The notes below the pieces were generated by a model that was not told the origin of the DNA, searched no databases, and was given only the letters and a program-made list of their open reading frames with translations. The position numbers and the translations under genes were made by a program. A stretch of 64,000 bases of DNA from Chitinophaga rupis (GTDB lineage Bacteria; Bacteroidota; Bacteroidia; Chitinophagales; Chitinophagaceae). Location of the stretch: contig NZ_FOBB01000013.1 of the NCBI RefSeq assembly GCF_900109685.1, positions 1 to 64,000 on the forward strand. The letters are read 5' to 3'. Shown piece by piece: positions 33,794 through 42,008 of this stretch (position 1 is its first letter; each line of letters begins with the position of its first letter).

Positions 33794-35191
33794 TCAAACC
33801 TCTTTCAAAATACGGAGTTCTTTAGGATAATAATTGTTGATGCGGTTAGGCAGTATCTTGGCCCATCCCAGGGGCATTTGCTCATATACCATCAGCGCCC
33901 AGCCCTTTACACCGGTGGGTACTGCCGGATCTTCCTTACGCAGGTATTGTAAGGCTTGTGCTTTATTCAGCGCTACCTGCGGTATGTTGGCAGCCAGTAA
34001 AGTGCTCATGGCTAACTGGTGGTCCGGTACCAAATCTTTCGCAGTCAACTGCCCGGCTTTTACGCCGGCTTTCCGCAAATATAACTGTTGTTGCAATACG
34101 GCCACTGCGGGCGCCAGGCTAGCGGGTAAAATAATCGCATCGCCCTGATGCTCCATTAAGAACATTTCTGCCGTGGTATTCAACCAGGGAAATACTTTTT
34201 CCTGCTCTTTTTTAGATAACGCCGGCAGGGTGTCTTTTAGTTTGCGGGAGACCACGGGATCTGCGCTGGTCTTGCGGAAACAGGCAATAAAAAAACCTTC
34301 GCCCATTACCTGGTCCGGGTAAAAACGGTAACCTTCACAATTTCGTTTATCCGACCTGGTGGTTACAATATGCCAGTCTGCCGGCACCTGCAAGGGTATA
34401 TTTTCAGCTTCCAGCTCTGTTGATAACCAGTCCAGGATGGCTTCATCTTCTTCTTTGGAGTAAGAACAGGTGGAGTAAATGAGCACACCGTTCTCTTTCA
34501 GCGCAGGCCATGCATCAGCCAGAATGCGCTGCTGGCGCTGGCTGCAAAGCGTCACATTTTCCGGCGACCATTCCTCCACTGCTTCCGGATCGCGGCGGAA
34601 CAAACCAGAGCCTGAACAGGGCGCATCTACCACCAGCACATCAAAAAAGCCTGGCAGGCGGCCCATATCCCGCGGATCATTATTCGTAACCACCACATTC
34701 TGCGCACCCCAGCGGCTAATATTATCTGCCAGCAAACCGGCACGGGCGCGGATCACTTCATTGGACACCAGCAAACTATCTGCAGAAAATAAAGCCTGCA
34801 GCAACGTGCTTTTACCGCCCGGTGCAGCGCAGAGGTCCAGTACCTTCAAAGGCTGCGACAGATCACAGGTTTGGCGGATGGCATGTTCCAGGAACATAGA
34901 CGAGGCTTCCTGCACATAATAAGCGCCGGCATGAAAAAAAGGATCGAGCGTAAAGGATGGACGTTGTGGCAGGTAATAACCGTACTGCGACCAGGGCACC
35001 GGGCTTACCGGCGCAGCGCTGAGCGACTGTAATACCTGTGCTGCTTCAGCAACATTGTGCACTTTAGCCGGATTCAAACGCAGGGAAGTAACCCGCTCTC
35101 CGCTTGCATGCACCTGTAAAAATGCTTCCTCATTATAACCCGGAAGCCCCCGCAAACCGGCTAACAGCGCAGGAGGTAAATATGTAGACAA
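33794..35191 (-). CDS. RsmF/RsmB-like rRNA cytosine-C5 methyltransferase
   Basis: A 465-residue SAM-dependent m5C methyltransferase. The SAM motif is LDLCAAPGGKSTLL (~117-130). The two catalytic-cycle cysteines are in VVDAPCSGSG and YSTCSYSKEEDE. A C-terminal PUA-like RNA-binding domain (~300-465) matches the YebU/RsmF type, which modifies 16S rRNA. The start codon is TTG at 35191: no in-frame ATG precedes the conserved N-terminus, and a promoter element sits 16 bases upstream. The exact modified base is not predictable. Confidence 0.9.
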   Translation of the reverse strand: MSTYLPPALLAGLRGLPGYNEEAFLQVHASGERVTSLRLNPAKVHNVAEAAQVLQSLSAAPVSPVPWSQYGYYLPQRPSFTLDPFFHAGAYYVQEASSMFLEHAIRQTCDLSQPLKVLDLCAAPGGKSTLLQALFSADSLLVSNEVIRARAGLLADNISRWGAQNVVVTNNDPRDMGRLPGFFDVLVVDAPCSGSGLFRRDPEAVEEWSPENVTLCSQRQQRILADAWPALKENGVLIYSTCSYSKEEDEAILDWLSTELEAENIPLQVPADWHIVTTRSDKRNCEGYRFYPDQVMGEGFFIACFRKTSADPVVSRKLKDTLPALSKKEQEKVFPWLNTTAEMFLMEHQGDAIILPASLAPAVAVLQQQLYLRKAGVKAGQLTAKDLVPDHQLAMSTLLAANIPQVALNKAQALQYLRKEDPAVPTGVKGWALMVYEQMPLGWAKILPNRINNYYPKELRILKEV

Positions 35192-35207
35192 TGGAAAAAC
35201 TTTTGCG

Positions 35208-35215
35208 CAAAAATA
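35208..35215 (-). promoter_or_regulatory. RsmF-like gene promoter -7 element
   Basis: Minus-strand TATTTTTG (TAnnTTTG) 16 bases before the TTG start; it overlaps the edge of repeat C2. Confidence 0.55.
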
Positions 35216-35313
35216 ATTAATAATGAAGAATGAATAATTAATAATCGCAGGGCTGGCTTACTCTCAGCACTGGCACTACGTCTATTAATTCTTAATTATT
35301 CATTATTAATTAA
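35213..35313. repeat. Family C intergenic repeat (copy C2)
   Basis: Left arm ATAATTAATAATGAAGAATG then AATAATTAATAATCGCAGGG; right arm ATTAATTCTTAATTATTC and CATTATTAATTAAA. The right arm carries the TAA stop codon of pntB (minus strand). Confidence 0.9.
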
Positions 35314-36707
35314 ACCTGCTTGATCTCCGAGATCAACTGTTGCAATACCTGCTTGGCATCGCCAAACAGCATGGAGGTTTTGGGTTGAAAGAAAAGATCG
35401 TTCTCAATGCCAGCATAACCGGGTTTCATGCTACGCTTATTTACGATCACCATTTTGGCGGTTTCCACTTCCAGGATGGGCATACCGTATATAGGGCTGT
35501 CGGGGTCATGTTTTGCTGCGGGATTCACCACATCATTAGCGCCTAAAACCAGCACTACATCTGTAGTAGGCAATGCGGCATTGGCCTGCTCCATTTCCAG
35601 GAGCTTGTCGTACGATACATCTGCTTCTGCCAGCAGCACATTCATATGGCCCGGCATACGGCCTGCCACCGGGTGAATAGCATACAGTACGCTTACCCCT
35701 TTTTCTTCCAGCTGCTTTTCCAGCTCATGACAGGCATGCTGGGCCTGCGCTACTGCCAGCCCATATCCCGGCACGATCATCACTTTTTGTGCATATGCCA
35801 GCACCACTGCGGCATCTGACAAAGAAATAGCTTTGTATAATCCCTGCTCCTTAGCCACACCGGCTTTGGCGCCGCCAAACGAGCCAATGAGCACATTTTT
35901 CAGGGAGCGGTTCATGGCCTTACACATTAAAATAGTAAGGATGGTACCTGCAGAACCTACCAGGATACCACCGGTAAGCATTACCTGGTTATTATACAAA
36001 AAACCGCCGCAAGCCGCAGCTACACCGGTAAAGGAATTCAGCAGGGAAATTACCACCGGCATGTCTGCACCGCCAATAGGCATCACAAACAATACCCCGT
36101 ATAACAACGCTAACACTAATACAATGTAAAACAAAATGTGGTGGTGCACCTGTAATCCGTCATTGCTCCAGAGCAGCCATACAGCGCAGATGACCATTAC
36201 GGCCAGCACAACCTGGTTCACAATATGCTGCCCCTTAAATGCAAAATCTTTGATACGCCCGTTCAGCTTTCCCCAGGCGATCATACTGCCGGCAAAGGAA
36301 ACAGCGCCTATCATTAACCCCAGTAAAATAGTCAGCAGCTCTCCGGTTGTTACCACATTCTCACTTAAATGCCGGAACTCTATTGCAGAGATCAATGCCG
36401 CGCAGGCCCCGCCGGTACCGTTGAACAGGCTTACCATTTCCGGCATAGCGGTCATTTTTACCTTTTTTGCGGCCAGCACACCTATTACCCCGCCAATGAG
36501 CAAGCCCGTGAAGATCCATCCATAATTATGCAATCGCTCTCCGTTGTGCTCATACAGGAAGATGGTGCCCAGGATAGCCAGCGTCATGCCTCCGGCCGCT
36601 ATCAGGTTGCCTTTGCGGGCAGTAGCCGGATGGCTGAGCATTTTTAAACCAATAATAAACGTAACAGAGCCAAGCAGGTAAATGATGGATAACACGCTGA
36701 AGGACAT
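35310..36707 (-). CDS. pntB: NAD(P) transhydrogenase subunit beta
   Basis: A 465-residue inner-membrane protein. About nine membrane helices (~1-275) form most of the proton channel, followed by the NADP-binding domain III (~285-465) with GYGLAVAQAQHA and VLVLGANDVVNPAAKHD. With PntA1 and PntA2 it couples proton entry to hydride transfer from NADH to NADP, supplying NADPH. It starts three bases after the end of pntA2 and is the last gene of the operon. Confidence 0.97.
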   Translation of the reverse strand: MSFSVLSIIYLLGSVTFIIGLKMLSHPATARKGNLIAAGGMTLAILGTIFLYEHNGERLHNYGWIFTGLLIGGVIGVLAAKKVKMTAMPEMVSLFNGTGGACAALISAIEFRHLSENVVTTGELLTILLGLMIGAVSFAGSMIAWGKLNGRIKDFAFKGQHIVNQVVLAVMVICAVWLLWSNDGLQVHHHILFYIVLVLALLYGVLFVMPIGGADMPVVISLLNSFTGVAAACGGFLYNNQVMLTGGILVGSAGTILTILMCKAMNRSLKNVLIGSFGGAKAGVAKEQGLYKAISLSDAAVVLAYAQKVMIVPGYGLAVAQAQHACHELEKQLEEKGVSVLYAIHPVAGRMPGHMNVLLAEADVSYDKLLEMEQANAALPTTDVVLVLGANDVVNPAAKHDPDSPIYGMPILEVETAKMVIVNKRSMKPGYAGIENDLFFQPKTSMLFGDAKQVLQQLISEIKQV

Positions 36708-36710
36708 ACT

Positions 36711-37007
36711 TTATTTTTTGGATTTAAACATTTCCAGCATCCGGTCCGTAACTACAAAACCGCCCACCACGTTCAATGTGCCCAGTATTACGGAAAGGAA
36801 ACCCAGTATCAGTGCAATGTAATTATCTGCTTCTGCCTGCCCCATAACAATAATAGCGCCTATGATCACTACCCCATGAATGGCATTGGCGCCGCTCATG
36901 AGCGGTGTATGCAGTACTGCAGGTACACGGGATATTACTTCTATACCCAGGAAAATGGACAGGATAACTATGTAGATGAGCTCTATGTGCTGGTGGATGA
37001 ACGCCAT
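36711..37007 (-). CDS. pntA2: NAD(P) transhydrogenase alpha part 2
   Basis: A 98-residue membrane protein with three predicted helices (~8-25, ~35-55, ~62-85). It corresponds to the membrane part of the alpha subunit, encoded separately as in the three-subunit transhydrogenases (Rhodospirillum type). It includes the conserved SRVPAVLHTPLMSGANAIHG. It is followed after three bases by pntB. A family B repeat ends immediately before its ATG. Confidence 0.95.
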   Translation of the reverse strand: MAFIHQHIELIYIVILSIFLGIEVISRVPAVLHTPLMSGANAIHGVVIIGAIIVMGQAEADNYIALILGFLSVILGTLNVVGGFVVTDRMLEMFKSKK

Positions 37008-37090
37008 GAATTACGAATTATTCAATTACGAATTACGAATTAAAATGCAGCGGTTTTTAATTTTTTACTTTTTACTTTTAATTTTTTACT
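37008..37090. repeat. Hybrid family B repeat (copy B2) inside the pnt operon
   Basis: Fills the whole gap between pntA1 stop and pntA2 ATG. The left half is GAATTACGAATTATTCAATT plus ACGAATTAAAATGCAGCGG (B words and the B spacer start). The right half is not the reverse complement but a different tandem word, TTTTTTACT/TTTTTAATT, repeated about five times. Confidence 0.8.
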
Positions 37091-38227
37091 TCACACCTCC
37101 TCCTTCAACCCGCACAGCGCTTTTACTCTTTCATTGGTAATAGCACCATTATGCGTGATACAGGCGCCCTGCACAATATCATCTTCAAAATCCGGCACGG
37201 CCTGGCCATTGCGGATAATGAGCTGTAAAAAGTTGAACAGGTTGCGGGCGTACAGTTTGCTGGCATCTGCCGGCATAGCAGCAGCCAGGTTAGAGTTACC
37301 GATAATGGTAACGCCGTTATGCAGAATGGTGCTGTCGTTCTTTGTAAGCGCCGTATTACCGCCGGTAGCGGCTGCCAGGTCCACGATCACTGCACCGGGG
37401 CGCATGGTGTTCAACATTTCCTGTGAAATAAGCTGCGGCGCTGTTTTACCGGGTATTTGCGCCGTGGTGATCACAATATCTGCCTTGGCAATGCTGGCGG
37501 CTATTTTCTCCTCCTGTTTGCGTTTATACGCTTCCGTTTGCTCTACGGCATACCCGCCGGCGGCTGATGCATCTGCTGCGCCTTCCACTTCAATAAAGCG
37601 CGCGCCTAAGCTCATTACCTCTTCCTTCACAGCAGGGCGGGTATCAAACACTTCTACTACTGCGCCTAAACGGCGGGCCGTGGCAATGGCCTGCAAACCT
37701 GCTACCCCGGCGCCTAAGATCAATACTTTGGCGGGGGCAATGCTGCCTGCGGCGGTCATAAACATCGGGAAATAACGGCTATAGGTATACGCTGCCAGCA
37801 GCACCGCCTTATAACCGGCAATGTTAGCCTGGGAGCTTAATACATCCATACTTTGGGCACGGGTGGTACGGGGAATGTTATCCAGGCTGAAAAGTGTGAG
37901 CTGGCGGTCAGCTGCCTGCTGCATTTGCCGGCTATTATAAAGCGGCTGGTACACACCGGCCAGTATTTTACCGGGCTGCAGGTTTTCCCATATAGCCGGT
38001 TCCGGTAGTTGAATACTGAGGATAATATCGGCCTCCTGTACAATTTCAGCGGCCGGTTTAATGATGGCGCCCGCCTGCGTATAGGCATCATCGGGGTAAA
38101 AGGCCAGGGCGCCCGCATTGGGCTCTACCCACACAGTAACAGATTGCTGGCTCAGTTGCTTTACGACTTCCGGTACTAAAGAAACACGTTGTTCGCCTGT
38201 TTTTTCTTTGAGGACACCTGCAATCAT
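37091..38227 (-). CDS. pntA1: NAD(P) transhydrogenase alpha part 1
   Basis: A 378-residue cytoplasmic NAD(H)-binding subunit (domain I), related to alanine dehydrogenase. It starts MIAGVLKEKTGEQRVSLVPE. The Rossmann motif is VLILGAGVAGLQAIATARRLGA (~165-186), and the RAQSMDVLSSQANIAGYKAV segment (~123-142) is family-typical. First gene of pntA1-pntA2-pntB, each separately encoded. Confidence 0.96.
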   Translation of the reverse strand: MIAGVLKEKTGEQRVSLVPEVVKQLSQQSVTVWVEPNAGALAFYPDDAYTQAGAIIKPAAEIVQEADIILSIQLPEPAIWENLQPGKILAGVYQPLYNSRQMQQAADRQLTLFSLDNIPRTTRAQSMDVLSSQANIAGYKAVLLAAYTYSRYFPMFMTAAGSIAPAKVLILGAGVAGLQAIATARRLGAVVEVFDTRPAVKEEVMSLGARFIEVEGAADASAAGGYAVEQTEAYKRKQEEKIAASIAKADIVITTAQIPGKTAPQLISQEMLNTMRPGAVIVDLAAATGGNTALTKNDSTILHNGVTIIGNSNLAAAMPADASKLYARNLFNFLQLIIRNGQAVPDFEDDIVQGACITHNGAITNERVKALCGLKEEV

Positions 38228-38301
38228 CTGTGAAAGTTTATTGATGAAATTTAAAGAAAAAACAGCAGGAATGGAAAAGAAAGTTGGAAAGCAGCGTAAG
38301 G

Positions 38302-38340
38302 CGTTAGCAGTTAGCTGTTAGCCATCAGCTGTTAGCGCTG
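38302..38340. repeat. Family E repeat words (copy E1, single arm)
   Basis: GTTAGCAGTTAGCTGTTAGC then ATCAGCTGTTAGCGC in the gap between divergent pntA1 and DoxX-like genes. Only one orientation of the word is clear. Confidence 0.65.
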
Positions 38341-38519
38341 GCAGGCCCTGAAGGTTATGGCAATTGAACGGCGATGGCACTGTAGCTACCAGGGCCCATG
38401 CACAAACCGGGAGTGGTAACCTGGATGCCCATACTTATTTCCCCGGAAAAATTTTCCGGGATCTGTCCAATTCCGGTTTGCCCGGTCATTATTGTAATGA
38501 ACCACAAACTTATACTACC

Positions 38520-39347
38520 ATGGACAACGCTATCAAATATCAACAATCAACCACCGCGTACCGCATACGTACCATTGCCTACTGGCTTGTTACCGGTTTC
38601 CTGGCCTTTGAGCTGGCCTATGGCTCCACCTGGGACCTGCGGCAAATACCCTTTGTACGGGAGGTGATGACGCAGCTGGGCTACCCTGCCTATGTACTGC
38701 TTATTATCGGGGCATGGAAGCTGCCCGGAGCCGTGGTTTTATTGATACCAGGTACTCCCCGCCTGAAGGAATGGGCATATGCAGGCGCATTTTTCATTTT
38801 CTCCAGTGCCTTTGTATCTCATCTGGCAGTGGGTGATGTTAAGGGAAGCATCTGGCCGGCTATTTTCGGCTCGCTAACGGTTGCTTCCTGGTTTTTACGG
38901 CCGGCCTCCCGCCGTATGGCGCCTGTTGCTGCCGCTCCCGCCGCTCAACCGGCAAAATGGAAGTCCATTACATATTGGGCTACCATTGTAATCCTTGGAT
39001 TTGTGCTGCTGTCGGGCGGTGCAGGGGAAATGTTGCATTTATGGGGTACTGTAGAAGGCACGGTAGATCATTTGGGGTATCCCCTGTACTTCCTCACTAT
39101 CCTGGGTATCTGGAAAATACTGGCTGGTATAACGCTGATCGTGCCGCGGTTTCCGTTATTGAAAGAATGGGCGTACGCGGGTATTGTATTTAACCTTACC
39201 GGAGCAGTAGCTTCACACATAGCCTGTGGCGACAGCATAGGTCATTTTATTGCGCCCCTTCTGTTTGCAGCTGTGGCTATGCTTTCCTGGTGGCTGTTGC
39301 CGGCCAGCCGGCTATTTTCTCCGCCAACACGCCTGCCTGCTGAATAA
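38520..39347 (+). CDS. Tandem DoxX-like membrane protein
   Basis: A 275-residue membrane protein made of two similar halves. Half 1 (~15-130) and half 2 (~150-265) each show YWxxT near the start, then GYPxYxLxIxGxWK (GYPAYVLLIIGAWK; GYPLYFLTILGIWK) and LKEWAYAG and SH(L/I)A(V/C)GD. Each half has four predicted membrane helices, like single DoxX-like proteins, so this is an internal duplication. The function is unknown; DoxX-like proteins are linked to redox or membrane stress. Start chosen at ATG 38520 (MDNAIKYQQST). Its last 71 bases overlap the end of hemG on the other strand. Confidence 0.85.
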   Translation: MDNAIKYQQSTTAYRIRTIAYWLVTGFLAFELAYGSTWDLRQIPFVREVMTQLGYPAYVLLIIGAWKLPGAVVLLIPGTPRLKEWAYAGAFFIFSSAFVSHLAVGDVKGSIWPAIFGSLTVASWFLRPASRRMAPVAAAPAAQPAKWKSITYWATIVILGFVLLSGGAGEMLHLWGTVEGTVDHLGYPLYFLTILGIWKILAGITLIVPRFPLLKEWAYAGIVFNLTGAVASHIACGDSIGHFIAPLLFAAVAMLSWWLLPASRLFSPPTRLPAE

Positions 39348-40644
39348 TAGCCGGTACCGCTACGCCGCTAATATAATTGCCGCTGATATGTATACCGGGA
39401 TATTGCTGCTCAAAAGCCTGCACCGCCATGCGTAGCTGCCGGTGGCCTACATTCAGCTGCGGAATAGCTTTATCCCAGCGGGTAAACTCCTGCAGCACAA
39501 GGGGCTGGGTTATTCCCAGCAAGGTGGTGAGCTCGCTCACAATGGTTTGCTGCAGCGTGGTTTCATTCATTTCATCAAAAAAATGCTCCTGCTGCACGCC
39601 GCCGGTAAAAACAGTCAGTAATACTTTATCATCCGGCACTCGGGAGGGAAAGATCGCTGAATTGCAGATAGCTCCCAGGAAATGCAGCTTCGCTGCATGC
39701 GGCACCAAAAAGCCAAAACCTTCCGGCAGCTGCTGTACGGCGGCCCGCTCAAAACCAACATGCAGCACACCCATACGGGGGTAATACAGCTGCTGCAGTA
39801 AATGTGCGGCAGCAGCATCCAGGCCCTCTATAACCGGCGCCGTGGCATAAGCAGGTGTAGCAAAGATCACGCGGCCTGCCTGTACAGTTTCCGTTTGCCC
39901 GTTACTGTTATATTGCACCGTATAACCTTCCGCTGCAGCAGTAACACCGGTTATGCGGCTGTTGTAACACACAGGGGTCTTCAATAATTGCTGCAAACGA
40001 TCCGTCAATGTTTCATTCCCGCCCTTAAAGGCAATAATTTTACGGCCGCCCATCATACCCTTGTTCTTAAAGAGGCCCTTGGTTACGCTGCCATACTCCT
40101 GCTCCCATTTGGGTAAAAAGGGCAATACTTCCTGCACAGATAAACGCGCAGGGTCTCCGGCATAAATACCGGACAGGATGGGATCAAACAAATAATCGCT
40201 GATCTCTTTATTAAAACGGCGCTGTACAAAGCTGGCCACGGTTTCCTCACCGGTAACAGGTTGCGGCTTCCTGAAACGTTCGGTGAACAGGCGCCATTTG
40301 GCCCCGCCGCTAATGTATTTAGACGATAATATTTTTACAGGATTGGGAGATACCGGGTGTAAAGCGCCATCGCGCACCAGGAAACGGTTCTTACTAACCG
40401 CTGCTGCTTCCAGCACCTCAGCTTCCAGCCCGATCTCTTTGATAAAGGCCATGGTAGCCGGTGTAGCGCCAATAGAATTGGGACCGGCATCCAGTGTAAA
40501 ACCATCTTTTTTAAGGGTACGGATCACGCCGCCGGGTGTATTACCGGCTTCCAGCAACAGATAAGGAAGGTTACGTTTCTGCAGTTCGTAGGCAATGGTT
40601 AAACCGGTTAAACCGGCGCCGGCGATAAGGATGGTGTTGTTCAT
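39277..40644 (-). CDS. hemG: Protoporphyrinogen oxidase (HemY type)
   Basis: A 455-residue FAD enzyme oxidising protoporphyrinogen IX to protoporphyrin IX (or coproporphyrinogen in the other pathway). The FAD-binding start is ILIAGAGLTGLTIAYELQKR (residues 4-23), with the second GG motif TLDAGPNSIGATPATM. The C-terminus NYISGVAVPAIIQQAG is the usual FAD closing segment. Because ferrochelatase lies next to it and no HemQ is seen, the protoporphyrin route is likely. It follows hemH on the same strand after a family E repeat. Its last 71 bases overlap the convergent DoxX-like gene. Confidence 0.94.
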   Translation of the reverse strand: MNNTILIAGAGLTGLTIAYELQKRNLPYLLLEAGNTPGGVIRTLKKDGFTLDAGPNSIGATPATMAFIKEIGLEAEVLEAAAVSKNRFLVRDGALHPVSPNPVKILSSKYISGGAKWRLFTERFRKPQPVTGEETVASFVQRRFNKEISDYLFDPILSGIYAGDPARLSVQEVLPFLPKWEQEYGSVTKGLFKNKGMMGGRKIIAFKGGNETLTDRLQQLLKTPVCYNSRITGVTAAAEGYTVQYNSNGQTETVQAGRVIFATPAYATAPVIEGLDAAAAHLLQQLYYPRMGVLHVGFERAAVQQLPEGFGFLVPHAAKLHFLGAICNSAIFPSRVPDDKVLLTVFTGGVQQEHFFDEMNETTLQQTIVSELTTLLGITQPLVLQEFTRWDKAIPQLNVGHRQLRMAVQAFEQQYPGIHISGNYISGVAVPAIIQQAGVLAEKIAGWPATATRKA

Positions 40645-40657
40645 GAGGAAGTTTTTT

Positions 40658-40766
40658 TAAGCTATCAGCTTTTAGCTGTTGGCTTTTAGCTAAGAGCTGT
40701 TGCTTTCAATTATAGCAATTCAATTTACCTCCCCGCTAACAGCGAAAAGCTAACAGCTAACAGCTT
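40658..40766. repeat. Family E intergenic repeat (copy E2)
   Basis: Left arm AGCTATCAGCTTTTAGCTG, TTGGCTTTTAGC, TAAGAGCTGTTGC; right arm GCTAACAGCGAAAAGC and TAACAGCTAACAGC, which read back as the same words. It fills the space between hemH (stop 40757) and hemG (start 40644). Confidence 0.88.
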
Positions 40767-41794
40767 TTTGTTATATCACCGCACCACTTCACTACAGCCT
40801 GTACCCACAGCGGATGCACATTCAAACAGGGGATCATGGTAAAGCTATCTCCCCCATTGCTGATAAAGGAATGTTTACCTTCCACGGCAATCTCTTCCAG
40901 CGTTTCCAGGCAGTCGGATACAAAAGCAGGGCATACCACCAGCAGCTTCTTTTTACCTTCTTTGGGCAGCTCTTCCAAACGCGCCGCTGTATAGGGCTGC
41001 AGCCATTCTTCCCGGCCCAGCCGTGACTGGAAGGATACGCTCCATTTATCGGCCGGCAATCCCAGTTTAGCCGCAACCAGCTCTGAAGTATTTTTCACCT
41101 GGTGGCGGTAACAAAACTCATGGGCCGGTGATTGCACATGGCAGCAGTCATTTACCTGCAGGCAATGTTTGCCCGTTATATCACCTTTTCGTATATGCCG
41201 TACCGGTACACCGTGGTAGCTGAACAGCACATGATCATAATCCTGCTGCAGGTAGGGCCGCATGCTTTCCGCTACTGCGTTAATATAATCGGGTTCGTCA
41301 AAATAAGGCGGTATAACTGTAAGCTTGAACGGGTATTTCTTCTTTTTATACACCTCTTTGGCGTATTCCGCAGCCGTTTCGTAAGACGACATGGCATAAT
41401 GCGGGTACAAAGGCAGCAGGACCACCTCTTTCAGCTGCGGATTTTCTTTCAGCAATTTATCATATGCAGCTGCTGGCGAGGGAGTGCCATAACGCATAGC
41501 TATTTCCACAGGCATCTGCAGATCATGCTGCACAGCCTTTTGCAGTTGTTTGGTTAATACGATCAATGGAGAACCTTCTTCCCACCAGATGGAACGGTAA
41601 GCCTCTGCCGACTTAGGCGCACGCCGCGGCACAATGATGCGTGTAACCAGCAGCCAGCGGAATAGATAAGGATAATCTATTACCCGCTTATCCATCAGGA
41701 ATTCGTTCAGGTAACGCTGTACATCGGGAACCGAAGTAGAATCAGGTGATCCCAGGTTCATAAGCACTACGCCTACATCAGATCTTGCTTCCAT
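40757..41794 (-). CDS. hemH: Ferrochelatase
   Basis: A 345-residue enzyme inserting Fe(II) into protoporphyrin IX, the last step of heme synthesis. It begins GVVLMNLGSPDSTSVPDVQRYLNEFL, typical of the family. The catalytic His is in LFSYHGVPVRHI (~193-204) and the conserved acidic residue is in CPAFVSDCLETLEEI (~280-294). First gene of the leftward hemH-hemG pair, divergent from hemA. Confidence 0.96.
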   Translation of the reverse strand: MEARSDVGVVLMNLGSPDSTSVPDVQRYLNEFLMDKRVIDYPYLFRWLLVTRIIVPRRAPKSAEAYRSIWWEEGSPLIVLTKQLQKAVQHDLQMPVEIAMRYGTPSPAAAYDKLLKENPQLKEVVLLPLYPHYAMSSYETAAEYAKEVYKKKKYPFKLTVIPPYFDEPDYINAVAESMRPYLQQDYDHVLFSYHGVPVRHIRKGDITGKHCLQVNDCCHVQSPAHEFCYRHQVKNTSELVAAKLGLPADKWSVSFQSRLGREEWLQPYTAARLEELPKEGKKKLLVVCPAFVSDCLETLEEIAVEGKHSFISNGGDSFTMIPCLNVHPLWVQAVVKWCGDITKSC

Positions 41795-41810
41795 TTATCA
41801 GAAATTGTTG

Positions 41811-41818
41811 CAAAAGTA
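41811..41818 (-). promoter_or_regulatory. hemH promoter -7 element
   Basis: Minus-strand TACTTTTG, exact TAnnTTTG, 16 bases before the hemH ATG. Confidence 0.6.
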
Positions 41819-41838
41819 ACGGTTCTATCATGCGAATA

Positions 41839-41863
41839 AACAATGAAATGTCATACAATTGTT
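41839..41863. promoter_or_regulatory. Candidate operator in the hemH/hemA divergent region
   Basis: Inverted repeat AACAAT (41839-41844) and ATTGTT (41858-41863) with a 13-base spacer, just upstream of the hemH promoter element and between the two divergent heme units. The binding protein is unknown; this is a symmetry observation only. Confidence 0.35.
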
Positions 41864-41977
41864 AGAATACAGGCGCAGTAAAGCTGATAAAAATCATTTT
41901 TTAAGAAGCCTTACTACCATGAGGAGAAATGACACACTAATGACCAGCTACATGCCTTTTGTTACTGCACTTGCCAG

Positions 41978-41985
41978 TATTTTTG
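41978..41985 (+). promoter_or_regulatory. hemA promoter -7 element
   Basis: TATTTTTG, exact TAnnTTTG, with a TTG about 16 bases upstream. It ends 23 bases before ATG 42009 and lies inside the longer in-frame hemA reading frame, supporting the shorter start. Confidence 0.6.
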
Positions 41986-42008
41986 CAGCCGGAAGCTTAT
42001 ATATTAAA

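Noticed and set aside
41859..42008. 50-codon N-terminal extension of hemA
   Set aside because: A promoter element lies inside it and typical GluTR proteins begin at the MQVAYSKD-type start; kept only as an open question.
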